DNA of 64,000 nucleotides from Sipunculus nudus. Its lineage: Eukaryota; Annelida; Sipuncula; Golfingiida; Sipunculidae. The first letter of the stretch is position 1; each line of letters starts with the position of its first letter. The stretch is from positions 50,196,079 to 50,260,078 of the forward strand of contig CM049309.1 of NCBI GenBank assembly GCA_026874595.1. Direction: 5' to 3'. The notes under the pieces were generated by a model that had not been told where the DNA came from, searched no databases, and saw nothing but the letters and a program-made list of their open reading frames with translations. A program made the translations under genes and the position numbers. Shown in pieces: positions 1-12,523 of the stretch.

Positions 1-1087
1 GTAAGCCTGTCCTATTTCTGTTGTGTTCTTAATCAGACGGTATCTGAACAGTGATTATTTTTTTGGGATTTTGTTTGTTGGATTTAATTGGGAGTTATGA
101 TGTCGGCCAGAATATTTGCCGGCTTGTTAATTATTCATGAAATAGACGTCAGAGCGGGTCGCTGAATCAAGGTCTGTAAAAGCCTGATGGATCAAGGTCT
201 CTAGCAACCGAAGTAAGCTTAGCGAGGGGCTTGCTTGTAGGAAGGAATGGGGGATTGTCGTGGTTTCCAGATTTCTTATACACTGATAATTCTGTGATTG
301 AAACTATGAGGGGAGGAACATGAAAGTCAGCTCAGCGCACTCAAGATATGCTGGAACTATCAAAGCAGGACTGTTGACGAAATGCCATGTACACCATTCA
401 CGTGGGATACGTGGTGCCAGGTTACGTTACATACACATTTCCATAAAAATAGTTTAAAAGAAGGTGAAACAGGTTTGTTGAACAGTATCCCATTGCATTA
501 TCTGGTCATGTTTCTCTTTGGTAGTCATCAGGCTGACAGAGAACGGTACTACTATCCTAGTTTACCTTTAAATATAATAATTATTTGTCTTAAATTGTGG
601 GCTATGGATGGTAAACCATTGGGGTGATGCGGGGGCGGCATACTTCGTTTTAAACCCTTATCCACAAATTAGTATTATACCTAGGATATCGGTACTTCTG
701 ATCCATTTGTACCTAGGCCATCCCTGTAAGTAAAAAAAAACGCCATCTACGAATGTATATCGCGCTTGACTCGGTCGCAAATAATACTTTGTAATTGCAA
801 ACTTGCTTCGGGGCATCTGAGCTCTCTGGCCCGATTTGATTAGCTTTTATTTATACCTGCCCCGAGCCGACTGAAAATCGCGTGCTCTCTGCCCAGCAAC
901 GCAGACGAACTGTCAATACCAGACGTCTGGTTCCACTTGTCAGCTAATGTAACTTATCGGCACAGCAAGATGTTGAGAGATCTTGTGGTGGAGAAGATAG
1001 CCCCACCTCAAACTCTCAGACGAACCGAAAGTTACACCCGTTAGCTGACTCTGCTGAAATTGGATGCTAAGAGCCAGGAGCAGATCC
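1..1087. other. No supportable gene
   Basis: Unique-looking AT-rich sequence. The only open stretch of any length (382-627, 81 codons) has no recognisable domain, flanking splice signals or repeats, and is the length expected by chance. I see no RNA gene or repeat in this stretch. Confidence 0.6.
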
Positions 1088-1107
1088 GGGGGGGGGGGGG
1101 GGGGGGG
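1088..1107 (+). repeat. Poly-G tract
   Basis: A run of about 19 G follows CAGATCC. Runs of 12 or more G or C recur at about 5168, 11264, 14980, 24122 and 35024, often after GGCGGATTTAG- or GGCGTAGCC-like words. That pattern is seen where old DNA-transposon ends lie in invertebrate genomes. The run length in an assembly is unreliable. Confidence 0.8.
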
Positions 1108-1734
1108 CAACTTTTCGTTAAAAAGTGGGAAACATGTAAAATAATATACAATTAATAGCGAAAAGCAGCGTCGGATTTTGCGTCTCGCAACGTATCCTTC
1201 CTTACTTCTGCATGAAAGTTACGTGTGACGTTTACCACACTTGTTTACCTGTGCCCCCCTCGTTTTCTAAGATCCTCTATCCGCCCCTAAGAATATCAGT
1301 GTTATGGTTACAGTGTGATAGTCCTATATTTCATTATTCTTAAGGTATTGATCAGTGGAGGAGCGAAAATGATCATGAAATCCATTAAAAAATTCGGTCT
1401 TCCTTTCAGTACCTTTTTAGAATGATACTTTCAACAGTGACAACGTTACCACACGAGAAACACGTCATACGCGATTAACGTTTATATGGAAACAAAAGCA
1501 ATAGTGTGCGGCATAAGTTTGCATGTTTTATTTATCAAACTGCAGCCCCATATGTACCGAAATAAGCCAAAAAAAGTTACCACTGTGTTTTAAATATTTT
1601 GGGGCGGTAACCTTCTACATCTTTTTTAAAACTGGGTTCACTAAGTATATATATCTGCCGAATCCTATTCCGGCTTCGGTCTACGTGACATTGCCTTAAC
1701 ACACGCTTTGTTCAATTTATATCCTCGTGTTATC
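1108..1734. other. No supportable gene
   Basis: AT-rich sequence between the poly-G tract and a SINE fragment. No feature recognised. Confidence 0.55.
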
Positions 1735-1835
1735 CAGGGCGGTTATTACCGCACCTGCGGGTCCCTGAAAGGCGCACTCGTTTGTGAGTTAACGACCTCC
1801 CATTAGGCCTGCAGAGCGCTCTCCTTTGGAGGGAC
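1735..1835 (-). repeat. SINE body fragment shared with 52010-52255
   Basis: Read on the minus strand, this segment contains TAATGGGAGGTCG, then ACTCACAAACGAGTGCGCC, TTTCAGGGACCCGCAGGT and GGATAACAC. The same words occur in the same order in the plus-strand SINE at 52100-52255, which carries an intact tRNA-like B box. This copy lacks the tRNA-like head, consistent with 5' truncation. The family name is not known to me. Confidence 0.6.
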
Positions 1836-2564
1836 CTGAGTGTTAAACATTTTATCGCTCCTCAGCTGAAATTCCAACGCACAATCTCCTGGCGTTGAAC
1901 CTTGTGGCTATACCACAGAGGCCGACAAAAAGGTACCATATATAAAAACCTTCTTTTCTGTTCCATCGTACCTTTTTATGTAACGTTTTAAATCTGGATG
2001 GCGTATATCGCACGACCGATTTTTTTTTAATATTCAAATGATTAAAAATTATCAGGTCCATAAAGAAAGAAACACTCCGCTAAAATTAAACAGCGATTAT
2101 CCACTCCTTTTCCAATTTCGATCCATTATACTTCCACTGTCTCCCGCATTAAACCTTATAAATAGAGGCCTTTGTGTTTACCCAGTGACAAGCCTAAAGC
2201 CCTGACCAATTTCGGATAACTCTCGCAGCGTTGAGAAAATGGACCATATCAAACCATGTGTATATCCATTAACGAGGGCTGCATCGATAAAAACATGATA
2301 GAACCATGATGTGCCTGTTAGTTTTCAGCTGATTCAAGCCTAGAGAAAGCACAAGGCAGACGTTTATCTTGTATTGCTTGCGTGATATTCCATACCCCGG
2401 ATTTTATGAATGTAACCATGGAACGAAGCAGACAGCTTTTCAGCGTCTGAAGCGTTCATCTGTCCAATTATAAACCCGCCTTCCTCTTGACACTTGGATG
2501 ATCTGTCACCGGCTGTGGCTTGCTTTTGTCCCCCTGGAACTTTCATCTCATAATCAGAACTTAC

Positions 2565-2655
2565 ATCTGTCGTTACACTTTTTCTGGGTTTACCAGGGTA
2601 CAAAGGCAATTGGCAGTGGACAATGCCCGTTGATTTATTCGCAGGTAAAAGCGTT
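2565..2655 (-). CDS. Possible internal exon of an unrecognised gene
   Basis: On the minus strand a pyrimidine-rich stretch ending in TTCAG precedes an open frame (ANKSTGIVHCQLPLYPGK). The frame runs into a consensus donor GTAAGT at 2564-2559. The frame is also open well beyond both ends (2364-2756, 130 codons), so the splice sites may be fortuitous. The residue mix (Pro, Gly, Cys, few Ile/Lys/Asn) is less AT-driven than the random frames nearby. No domain is recognised and no neighbouring exon was found. It could equally be a chance frame. Confidence 0.2.
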
Positions 2656-2756
2656 CTGAACGTGAAAAGACTTTGTTTTATATCGCAGTCTATTACCCTT
2701 AAAATCTCACAGTGAGAGCGATATAAAAAGGACTCATACTTTAAAGGCTGCGTCAT

Positions 2757-3262
2757 GTTAAACTTGAGGCAGAAATCATATTATTAGTATTACAGGCGAT
2801 TGTCGGTTTGAGGTTGTTTCCTATGTATGAATAACCCAGCTTTGAGTGATTAATTTGAATCCATTGCCGATAAGAATAACAAAGATTTGAAGTGGCTTCT
2901 TAAGGTCCGTGTCGGTGATTTAAGAAAATTTTAAAATGTCAAAGTCTCAATTTTCATTTAGTCCGGAAACCAAATATAATGCTCTGTGTCTACTATACAA
3001 AGTTTTTAATACGGATTACGGTCAAATCCTAAAATATTAAATAGTGTAATAATGAAAATGTTGGAGAGTTCGCATAATCATAGAAAAGCAATACCTTACG
3101 TGTCACAGTTGAAAGAGTTGAAAAGTTCTTATGTTTGACAACCCCGAATGTCTAACATTCTAGCTGTCATTGCCCTCTAAATCTGGCATGGCATTCTTCT
3201 TATATACACAAAAAGATAATACTCTGACGTTTTTGTTTTTAACTATAGATAATAGAACCATT
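2757..3262. other. No supportable gene
   Basis: AT-rich sequence without open frames, repeats or motifs that I recognise. Confidence 0.55.
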
Positions 3263-3280
3263 TAAAACCATTTTTTAATA

Positions 3281-3407
3281 GGCCAGAATCCGAATTCAAT
3301 CGCACAAATCCTGTTTGTTTTATAACATATGTTTATAACATATCGGGGCCCGCTAAAATGATCCAAAGACATTCAACAAGGACACCTAGCGGCAAGTACG
3401 ACGAACC
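3281..3407 (+). repeat. Dispersed repeat R1, copy 1
   Basis: Contains GGCCAGAA, CGCACAA, CTGTTTGTTTT, then ATGATCCAAAGACATTCAAC, GACACCTAGCGGCAAG and ACGAACCAG. The same word order recurs at 7474-7595 and, in part, at 10786-10870. All three copies lie on the plus strand. No coding content or terminal repeats could be defined, so the class is unknown. Confidence 0.55.
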
Positions 3408-4864
3408 AGTCCTGCAAGGAGCGTTTTTGCAGCTAGTGAATAGAATAAACTGCTGCATATGTGCTACTAGCCCGATTTAATCGGATTCAATATTACTGAG
3501 TCCGATTAAATCAGGATAATGTGCAACCAACTACCTTAGGTCACAAGGTTTTTCTGTTTGTCAGCATTGGCGTATGTACTGTATTTACCAAAAGCTCGTA
3601 CCGCTCTCACAGAGGAGTCTTAAGAACATCTTCACAGGAATTTCCTATATTCATTAATGTGTAGGAAGAGTATGTCAGAAATCCCAAAACTTCTACAGTA
3701 AAGGTAAGTGAATGGTTGGCTTTAACTCCTTAAGAAACATTGTACCATTGTTTAATTTATTGTAATGGAGGAACGTTATACACAATGACGTCCTGAAAAG
3801 TCATTTGGTGAAAAAGAAAAAAAATTTGGTTAGTGACTATTGACAGGTATTATTACATATTGTTTCGCAATGCAGGTGTATATAAAAGCAAAAAAAAAAA
3901 AAGATTTATGATCAATAATAAGATCAAAGACGGAAGCTCCATAGAAAATAAGCACCTCCGTAAAATATCAATACAGATTAAAGAAATATTTTGTACATCA
4001 GAGTCTCTGATCGAAGAAAAAGTAACATGATAACTATTGCAAGCACTAAGAAACGAAAAGGAAAACCTGTCACAGTTAAGTTCGAAGATTTGTTTACATG
4101 GTTCGTGAACTTAGGATTAAGGTCGAGGCTCGATTGTGAATAACATAGTTAACTTACCGGTAGTCCCTCCTAATGAAGCAAGTAAAACAAGTCGTAACGT
4201 AAGCGCCGGAAGCCGTACTGAGGACCGCCCGGCCGCGCTGAAAGCCTTGCTTTCGAATCACGAATCACTGACTGCCTGCAGGGGCGCACACAGGGCAGCT
4301 TCACACCATTAAGCTTACTGCGGAACCGTCACTGTGAGTGCTGGGTGTGTTTAACAACCCGTAAAGTAACATGTTTGTACTGTACAACATCTTCACATGA
4401 TGAACCACTCCACTAGCAGTTAGAAAACGACTGACACACGCATCTGCTCGGTGGTCCGTGTGTTAAACCTCCTGCCACAAGAGGACCCATTGATTCTAAA
4501 ACAATCTGACAAGCGATTTTTCGCTCGCTTCCAAATGTCACCAGATATTAGTTGCAACGTGCACGGTTCACTGCTACCCTCATGCAACAAGTTCATTTAC
4601 AGTTGACAGATGGCGGAAGACACAATAAAGATTGAACTATTTCCGTATATACGCCGGCGCAACTACAGGCAATGTTTTCGTGTAAATCATCAATGTCATT
4701 TGTCGGAGCTGTTTATTGATCGGTATCAAACGTGATCGGGAGCCACGCGCAACAAATTATGCTTTTCCTGTCGAAATTGTTTTAAAGCTGGGGTCAGTTC
4801 CACCATTGTAACCTCCGGACAAGCCGCGGATAATAAGTTAATCAATAGACTTCAAACTGACCTG
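3408..4864. other. No supportable gene; CpG-rich patch at about 4185-4270
   Basis: Mostly AT-rich. A short patch around 4195-4250 is much richer in CpG (GTAAGCGCCGGAAGCC, ACCGCCCGGCCGCGC) than its surroundings, which could be exon, promoter or old transposon. No open frame with splice signals was found across it. Confidence 0.4.
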
Positions 4865-5154
4865 GTGACGGCCGCAGGCTTCTGTAGGTTTGCGCTATTT
4901 CAATCTTTTGCCACTGATACCTCTTATGGGGAACAATTACATGGACCCTTACAAGACCCTCAAGGCGACCGGTGTAACCCCCTGACGCCAAAACCTGTAG
5001 TGTTAATCAAAGCTTTCACTTTCCGTCGACTAGGTATTATCAGCCAAACCCAGTGGTCATCAGATCTCCATGGTTACCTTCAAGAGGTGGCATACAGTGA
5101 AGTCATTCCGTGTAATCAATTTGCCAGACAAGCCAATCCATCAGGTACAACGCA

Positions 5155-5360
5155 AGGGCGGATTTAGGGGGGGGGGGGGGTCGTAGCCAGGAGGCTTAAT
5201 GAATACATTAAAAAAAAATGTCCCCAGATCAGGAAAAGGGGGCCCAGGCCGCAAAATTTGGTCATTAAACCCTAAAAAAAAACGGTTGCGGCTGCTGGAA
5301 AAGGGGGGTTCTGGCCCCCCTGGATGCGTTTCTGCAACGCCGACAAATATAGGGCTCCGT
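5155..5360. repeat. G-rich transposon-terminus-like segment
   Basis: GGGCGGATTTAGGGGG is followed by a run of about 13 G and GTCGTAGCCAGG, then alternating poly-A and poly-G/C words. A related word, CAGTGGCGTAGCCAGG plus a G run, occurs at 24091-24112. These words resemble the ends of widespread animal DNA transposons. No second end or target duplication was located, so the assignment is tentative. Confidence 0.35.
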
Positions 5361-5924
5361 CCGATACTCCATAGCTGGGCGGGAAAACCTTTTCCTAGAA
5401 ACGGAGAGTGTCGGTAGTTGTATCTAACTATACGTGAATGTCATATAGAAACATTTTTTCAGGGGTTTATTATTTACGTGGTTGAAGTTTACTTATTCCG
5501 ATATGAGACTGAATTGCGACATTCAGGTTTAAGGCTTCAGACAAAATGGCACCGCCATTAGCGATATTCGAAATATTTGCGAAGGCAGGGTTTGATAAGG
5601 TCACGGAAATACGGTAGGAAAATACATCAATTACGGCCTCGAGCAGTGAATCTATCTGCGGGAGACAGTGGTGTATTCATCAGACCCGTATCCCAAAAGT
5701 AAAATCCAGGAGAGCGTCCTAGTGATGACTGCGCCGTCGTATATGCCAAACCAAAGACTGAACTCCATTGTAAAACATTTTTTACACAGTCAGAACATAC
5801 AGGACATCAGAATTGTTTAACAATTGACCACTGGGTCATGACGCTTAGCCGACATGTCGACAATATGTCCATGCACAGGCAACTAATGAAGAAAATGTAG
5901 GTATGTTGGAGAACATAGGTCACA
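5361..5924. other. No supportable gene
   Basis: Unique-looking sequence. No frame, repeat or RNA signal recognised. Confidence 0.5.
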
Positions 5925-6405
5925 GTTACCTAATTTCAGGTTTTCAAGGAGATTTTCATGGATCTCCCTGGATATTAAGTTAGAAGGTCAATGGTTTCGA
6001 TTTGTTCCCTGTTAAAGGACGACCGCATCTTTGAAGGTCTCAAAAATAGAGAAATAATGCAAAAAAAGTAAAAAAAATCAGTTGGCGCCACGAGTCTGCT
6101 GGAACAGATGAAAACTCCATGATTAATATGCATGCAAAGCATCATGGTGATCAATGCATTAGTTTTTCAGTTAGTGGAGCTTTTGTAACAAATTTTCAAT
6201 TATTCTGGGGGCTACTTTAAGCCCCATATCTCAAAGGATATGGGTAAAAAAGACCTAATTTCAGGTTTTCAAGGAGATTTTTCATGAACCTCCCTGCATG
6301 TTAAGTAGGAAGATTCTAGGTCCAACGGTTACAGACGGACGGACGATGGACAAGAGTAATCGCTATAGCTCAGATGACTTTCAGTCAGCTGAGCTTAAAA
6401 TATAT
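5925..6405 (-). repeat. Dispersed repeat R2, copy on the minus strand
   Basis: Reverse-complemented, it reads CTCAGCTGACTGAAAGTCAT, CTGAGCTATAG, then CCATCGTCCGTCCGTC, GTAACCGTTGGACCTAGAA, CAGGGAGGTTCATG and GAAAACCTGAAATTAGGTC. Further in come a CATGGTGATC-type stretch and GTGGCGCCA. The same order occurs in plus orientation at 25405-25885 and 57395-58290. The ACCTAATTTCAGGTTTTC block occurs twice in this copy (about 5930 and 6255), so it is internally duplicated. No protein coding seen. Confidence 0.6.
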
Positions 6406-7182
6406 ATGTCATGAGCTGTTTTAGATGCCAATGTTTGTTGTGTGTAGGCTTATATTCAGACCATGTTTGCACTGGACTAGAACTAACTCCGAAGACACAA
6501 CGACCCATTTGGGAAACAAAGTGCGTCTCTTAAGTTCTTTTCACATTTCTCCATTTTGCGAGTTTTTACCGGGTATTAAATAGGCCAGAGGCTAAGGCGT
6601 TTAGCCAAATAGCTGAAACCTGTAGAACCCGAGATAATCGCAATAATATCCATTAACCATCTAAAGTAATCCCATCTCTCTGCTCAATAAAGCCTGTAAT
6701 GCAGGCGATGATAATTCTCATCGTATAGTTAATGTCATCATTGTTTAAAAGACGGCAACAGGCTATAAAGACATATATAATGACTCCCGAAGTCCCATGC
6801 ATTTATTGTATTATAAGGGTCGATTTACTCGATTGGCACGTGACATAAAGATCTAGGGAAGGATTGCTGGGTCAGATATATTACCCATTAAGTATCACAG
6901 GATCTGACGGGTTTATGTGATTAGAGGCCTGGGACCGAGGCAGTGTCTGGACCAGTAGGAGTTTAGCATTAAATGTGACGGTCCTCTCGGACGTAAGCAG
7001 ACCTAAAATAACATTAACGCCACCAAATCTCTTTAGTAATTATTGGATAGCGACAGACAACTAACCAAAGTATACCTTATTTGGTACTAATTTTGTATTA
7101 TCCTGGTCCCCGCGGGTGTCAGATTGTACTGGCACATTGATACTGAATCTCTGTGAATAAATTTACTTCTTTTGTAACGTTT
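6406..7182. other. No supportable gene
   Basis: No open frames with splice signals, repeats or RNA genes recognised. Confidence 0.5.
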
Positions 7183-7214
7183 ATGTATATATATATATAT
7201 TTATATATATATCC
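7183..7214. repeat. (TA)n microsatellite, short
   Basis: Alternating TA interrupted once by TTTATA. Confidence 0.85.
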
Positions 7215-7473
7215 GCACCAAGGACCATGCTTGTCTAAAATCTGTATTAAAACAGATCAGATGCTGGACTGTATATAGTTTATTTAATTGGCCAGTTTAA
7301 AAACTGATTGGCGCCGTTGTATTCCCTCTACTAGCCTGTCATCGAAACTCTCATTATATTTTGATTTAGTGCAATGAAATTATTACATGTATGCGCTTTT
7401 AATATCCAATTGTGAGGCTTGTCCTGTTTTCTACTAAAGAAAATCACTTGAACCTATTATAAAATATATAATT

Positions 7474-7595
7474 GGCCAGAAGAAGCTGACCCTACGCACA
7501 ATGACGTTTGGCTGTTTGTTTTGTTCATAACAACAATAATCCAAACACATTCAACAATGACATCTGGCAGCAAGGCAGACGAGCCAGAGATTTTA
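7474..7595 (+). repeat. Dispersed repeat R1, copy 2
   Basis: GGCCAGAAGAAGCTGACC, CGCACAATGACG, CTGTTTGTTTTGTTC, then AATAATCCAAACACATTCAAC, GACATCTGGCAGCAAGG and ACGAGCCAG match copy 1 (3281-3407) block by block. The reading frame through it (7508-7780) is probably a by-product of the repeat. Confidence 0.55.
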
Positions 7596-7599
7596 AAAT

Positions 7600-10500
7600 G
7601 GCGTTGTTAGCATGTTTGCTAACCATAAAAAAACGTGGCTCATTTGCTCGATACCGAATGTTGTATATGACACATCCAAACACGGAAGTGCTTATGACAT
7701 ACCTTTCTGTAGCAACCTGGAAGTCAATTTGCAGACAAAGAAAACTGTCTAGACATAGAAATAGGTTCTTTGAGTTCTGAACATGTTTTTGTTATCTGAT
7801 ACAGAGGACTATTTTGGTTCTACAATGAAAGGAAATATCTGTTTTTCATCATCTCCCACATTTACATACCAGGGGCGTGTCGACATAAATACAACGGGCA
7901 TCCTGTTTATTTCAAGATTTGACCGGACAGACCTTACCGACTGATCATTTATTGTCAATAGAGACAGAAAAATTTCAAATAATTGAACATTATAATCAAA
8001 TGAAAATAATAACTATCTAGTCCATTAAAAAAACTAATTATCATTGTTTCAAATTTTGCAATGTTCCCTCGCACCAAATCTATTATGGAAGTTTGTCATT
8101 TTAATATTTTAGTTTGCGTTCGTGTTTTCTAGGGCCTTCACATGCACTCCTGTAAAGTCAATACTTCGTATCTGGACGTTATGGAAAAAAAGAATGGAAT
8201 GATCTGGAAGTGTATGCCATTCGCCCGAGTTGTTCGTTTCATGTCTTTAAACTAGATACAGAACCTTTAGATGATTTGTCGCTTTGTATCGATTCTTTTT
8301 TTACGACAAGAAAGAACGTTTATGAGTGAATTTCTAAAGCCTCCTAGCCATGGTAATATTACACCCGGGAAGAGATGCAAGTGTTAAAAAAAAATACATT
8401 TATTCTGAAGCTATAACCCTACTGGTGCTCGAGGGCAAATCAGGTCAGAGAACCTTTCAAACATGACTTGTTGACTGAGTCTTTATCCTCCAGTCCTTGG
8501 GCCCTAAGAAATCTTTAAACCTTTTATGGTGTCCTCAAGTTTCTATGTTCCCCATCGGCAGTTTTAGACTGAATGGTCTCTATGAATATATTTTTCATTT
8601 TAATATAAAATGTTTTATCCTTACTTTCATGTCAAATTATGCTGTGCATTTTTATATTTGCTTATTCTGAATATACATTTTCAAATACCTTATTAAAAGC
8701 AATCTCTTCTCGCTTCTCGCAATCTCGTTGTAAGTCTTTCAATTGATGCCCTTTACATATGTGATAAACTGAACCATTTTTTTAACAAAATAAAAAATTT
8801 ATTTTGTTATTCATGTCAGACATCTGTTGATCTGGTGTATACAGATTGTTCTATGACATATGTTTACTTGTTGATGCATCCCGAATTCTTCTCTTTATTT
8901 GGAAACAAATGTTTTAATGTTTGCTAGAAAAGAGAAGAAAAAATATTGTATTATTTCTTTTTCGTTGTAGATCAATTATCCTGGCCATGTAATATTCATG
9001 AAAGGGGTTTCCTTTTAATCTGCTGTAAATTTTGACACATGAATCATATTTAAGGTCTTTATTAATTTAACTTCTTAGTCGTTTACCTGCGTCACAAGTT
9101 TGTGTACAAGGTCTTTGTAACACGCTAAGAGGCCACAATTCTATTAGTTCCGCAATTTCCTCCAGAGTCAATAATTAAGTCACATTTTACAGTGTGTTTC
9201 TGTTTCAATGAAAACCTTACTTTCATATAATGGTTCCTTGTTTAAACGTAAACATTGCGGTACCATTCTAGCAATCCTAATTTGGTATATTTTTTTGTCT
9301 CAGCGGAGTGATATATATAACCATTTTATATACCTTGTGTTACTATATATTAATACCATCTAATATTACTATTCTGGAAAAATTTTAACGGTTAAAGGGA
9401 TTGATGTCCAGTGATCATAAATTCTGATCAGACAGAGAGCAATATATATCGTTAATGAAGTATCAGAAATAGACCCAACCCATGAAGTCAATAATCATTG
9501 ACATATACATTTACAATCAGATTTCATCAGTAATCTGACTATAATTTCAGGATTTGTACATGGTCTGAAAAAGCGTTATTTCGCTCTAAACTTTGCCAAT
9601 ACTCGTCCCTTTATCACCAAACTCTCTCAAGAATAAAACATTTTTTTTTCACATCCTCGCGCCCTCATTGAACCCTGACAGGTTTATTTCTCCCAGGCTA
9701 CCATTTGGGGACACGAAACATTACCCGGCTATGATAGGTCGCATATCGAAATTATGAGTATACGGCGAGTGATTCTAATTCTTGGCTTCCCTTGTCCCTT
9801 CAGAGTAACCATTGTGGGTGTGAAAGGTAACAAAGAAAATGGAAATGAACTTTGTGTTGGTCATGTCCATCAGTTTAAACACGGAATCACATTTGCACGT
9901 GGGTTGGCAAAATTTCACATATTTTGACTCGACAATTAAATTTTAAAAAAAATATTAAAATAAAATTTAAAAAAAATTTAATAAAAAGTGTCGATCTATC
10001 GCTCTTACGTCCCAGATTCCTTGGAATAGTTTTAATTATTTATTTTTTTTTTTGGCGTGGCCATGTACTTCAGACAACATTTTGTACATGAAAAATCGAC
10101 CAACACCAAAAGGTACCGCATACATCGAGGTCGCTATCACATTTTCGGGACGTGTCCTAGCATTGTAGAACCCTCTGGAGGCCCCTCGCAGTGACATAAA
10201 CAACATGGACGTATAGCATAAGCCTGTCTCTAATCTCCCCCTCCCATATCGTTAGACTACTCCCATGGTCTGTAGTTTTATGGCTGGTTGAGGATATGTA
10301 AAGCTGATGATACATTATCGTTTATCCCTAGGGGCCTTCTTCGATTGTGACTTGTCAATAGAATGAGTATTGGAATACTGGGGATGGAAAAGGGCTTTTT
10401 AGTTCCATTGTTTTTATTAGCCATCTTTAGCAGAACATGATATTCAAGACTTATATTATAGGGGCATATATCTCTAGCTCTAGTGGGACCATCTTGCCAC

Positions 10501-10780
10501 AAAACGTAGTGATAGGAATTTATTTGTACCAAGTCTTATCATAATTTGCAGATCGATTGTCCATGTTTCATGAGAAACCATGCTTAAACCACCATTTCTA
10601 TCCACCATGTTTATTGTCTCTACCTGTGTGGCAGTGTGTTTTCTATTTTGATATTCTGTAACCTCCAATCCTAGATATTCCTTATAACTAAAGGGGCCTA
10701 TTCCGATATCACACGTCTTTCAAGTGATCATTCATGGAACATTTTATAATAATATGCCGGAAATATCGATCCCACCGCAA
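7600..10780. other. Long stretch with no supportable gene
   Basis: About 3.2 kb, mostly 60-70 percent A+T by eye, with no open frame above 85 codons carrying splice signals. An extreme A+T patch of long A and T runs lies at about 9930-10000. No RNA gene, SINE head or tandem array recognised. Could be intron or intergenic. Confidence 0.55.
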
Positions 10781-10785
10781 ATAGG

Positions 10786-10870
10786 TTGTTCGTTTTGTTT
10801 GTATCCACGAGTTTCTAACGTGTGGGGGGCCCGACAAAATAATCGAAACATTCAACAGTGACAGAGTTTT
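10786..10870 (+). repeat. Dispersed repeat R1, partial copy 3
   Basis: TTGTTCGTTTTGTTTG, GGGGGGCCCGACAAAATAAT, CGAAACATTCAACAGTGACA matches the second half of copies 1 and 2 (copy 1 has CGGGGCCCGCTAAAATGATC at the same place). It then diverges. Confidence 0.45.
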
Positions 10871-11263
10871 GCAATGGCTGATTTGCTACAAGTGGCCTTT
10901 CCACTGTCGCATATATGCATGCAAACAACTTTGGTTACATGTTTTTTTGTTTTTTTTTTTGCCAATATAGACCCCTTGCGAGTCAAAGCGTGGCTCCTCT
11001 GAAGAAGCTGATTAATATTAAGTGGAGGCAAAAAGCTGGGGAAGCCCCTTGCCTCAACCTTTGTTTGTATAGCACCCCCAGCACTCAAGCAAGCAAAAAG
11101 GTGTTTCCAAACTACAATAAAATCTTGGTATTCAGCTGTTGTGTATTTCGATGCACAACAAGGCATCAAAGGGCATCACACTACACAGGATTCCTAATAT
11201 TCTTAATAGTCCTGGGGCTAATCACCATAAGGGCCCTACATTTTGAGTTTGCTGCACCCCTTC

Positions 11264-11279
11264 CCCCCCCCCCCCCCCA
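11264..11279. repeat. Poly-C tract
   Basis: Run of about 15 C, immediately followed by ACCATTATTAGG. No associated element could be delimited. Confidence 0.8.
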
Positions 11280-11289
11280 CCATTATTAG

Positions 11290-12010
11290 GTTTGATGCTA
11301 TGTTCCGTTAAATTAGTTTATAGATATGATATTTCAAAACATTACCCCCTGCAAAAGTGTCCTAAAGGCCTGAAATCGCCAATTTTTAACTATTAACTTT
11401 GGTTCAGAGATTTAAAAAAATAGGCCTAATGAATTAAAGACCAGGGTTAAATTCACACTTGGAAGGTGTTATCTTGAGAAATGTATAGTATGAATCAGAG
11501 CTACCCTTTTCCCTATATTTGATGTGCTGAATTCGGATAACTTGATTGCGAAACTCTATTTTAAAATTTCAACCTTCACATTTTAAATTAAATGTTTAAA
11601 ATAAATAAATGCAACTTAATTTTAAAACCTTACTGTTATTTTGGGCATAAACTGACAAACTAGTTCTAATCATCAATTCGATCAGCTAGGTCGAGTAAAA
11701 TTGTCAATTCAGTCACAAGTCTCGTTTTATATTTTAAAATTCACTATTGAATTAAATAAATATCGAAATACATTTATATTTTTAGTATTAATTAGGTTTT
11801 TGAGCTGAAGCACAGCAAAAGTTTAATGGGTATGTTCCTGTAAACTGGCATGAGGGTAATATTTCATTTTTCTAAATTTGTTTAAAATCTAGTTTTTTCT
11901 TAATCATTTTACTTAAACCTTGAATTTTAATTTGAAATTTTCTGGAAATGTACAGTGGTAATGATATTTTGCATTAAAGATGATAAGGTAAGTCTTAAAC
12001 TTTAATTTGC
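11290..12010. other. No supportable gene
   Basis: Very AT-rich. No recognisable frames or repeats. Confidence 0.5.
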
Positions 12011-12023
12011 TTGTTGTCCTAAA

Positions 12024-12523
12024 GCCATAAACAGGACATGTGATGCCATATTTCATTTTGATATTGTCCGGGGGGTAGTTGTCCGGGGGGTAATTGTACC
12101 GGGGGGTAATTGTCCGGGGGGTAGTTGTCTGGGGGGTAGTTGTCCAAGGGGGTAATTGTCCTGGGGGGTAATTGTCCAGGGGGTAATTGTCTGGGGGGTA
12201 ATTGTCCAGGGGGTAATTGTCGGGGGGTAATTGTCCGGGGGGTAATTGTCTGGGGGGTAGTTGTCCTAGAGCCATAAACAGGACATGTGATGCCATATTT
12301 CATTTTGATATTGTCCGGGGGGTAGTTGTCCGGGGGGTAATTGTACCGGGGGGTAATTGTCCGGGGGGTAGTTGTCTGGGGGGTAGTTGTCCAAGGGGGT
12401 AATTGTCCTGGGGGGTAATTGTCCAGGGGGTAATTGTCTGGGGGGTAATTGTCCAGGGGGTAATTGTCGGGGGGTAATTGTCCGGGGGGGGTAATTGTCT
12501 GGGGGGGTAGTTGGCCTGTTGCC
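12024..12523 (+). repeat. Two-level G-rich minisatellite (247-bp unit built of 14-15-bp units)
   Basis: The base unit is GGGGGGTAATTGTCC with variants GGTAGTTGTCC, TCTGG and CCAAGG. About 14 base units follow a non-G-rich leader, GCCATAAACAGGACATGTG through TTTTGATATTGTCC. Leader plus units form a block of 247 bp that is present twice, starting at 12024 and 12271. Base-unit variants occur in the same order in both blocks, so the larger unit was duplicated recently. The plus strand carries regularly spaced runs of five or six G separated by 8-9 bases. The minus strand reads as Pro-rich peptides in all frames, which is a by-product. Confidence 0.9.

Noticed and set aside
4190-4215. AAGTCGTAACGTAAGC resembling the 3' end of small-subunit rRNA
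   Set aside because: Similarity is limited to about 10 bases (AAGTCGTAAC) and the flanks do not match rRNA.
4865-5167. 100-codon frame starting at GTG
   Set aside because: Non-ATG start, no acceptor or donor, and it ends inside a poly-G repeat. No domain recognised.
10852-11289. Overlapping 105- and 124-codon frames on opposite strands
   Set aside because: The frames end in or cross homopolymers (poly-T, poly-C) and show no domain or splice support.
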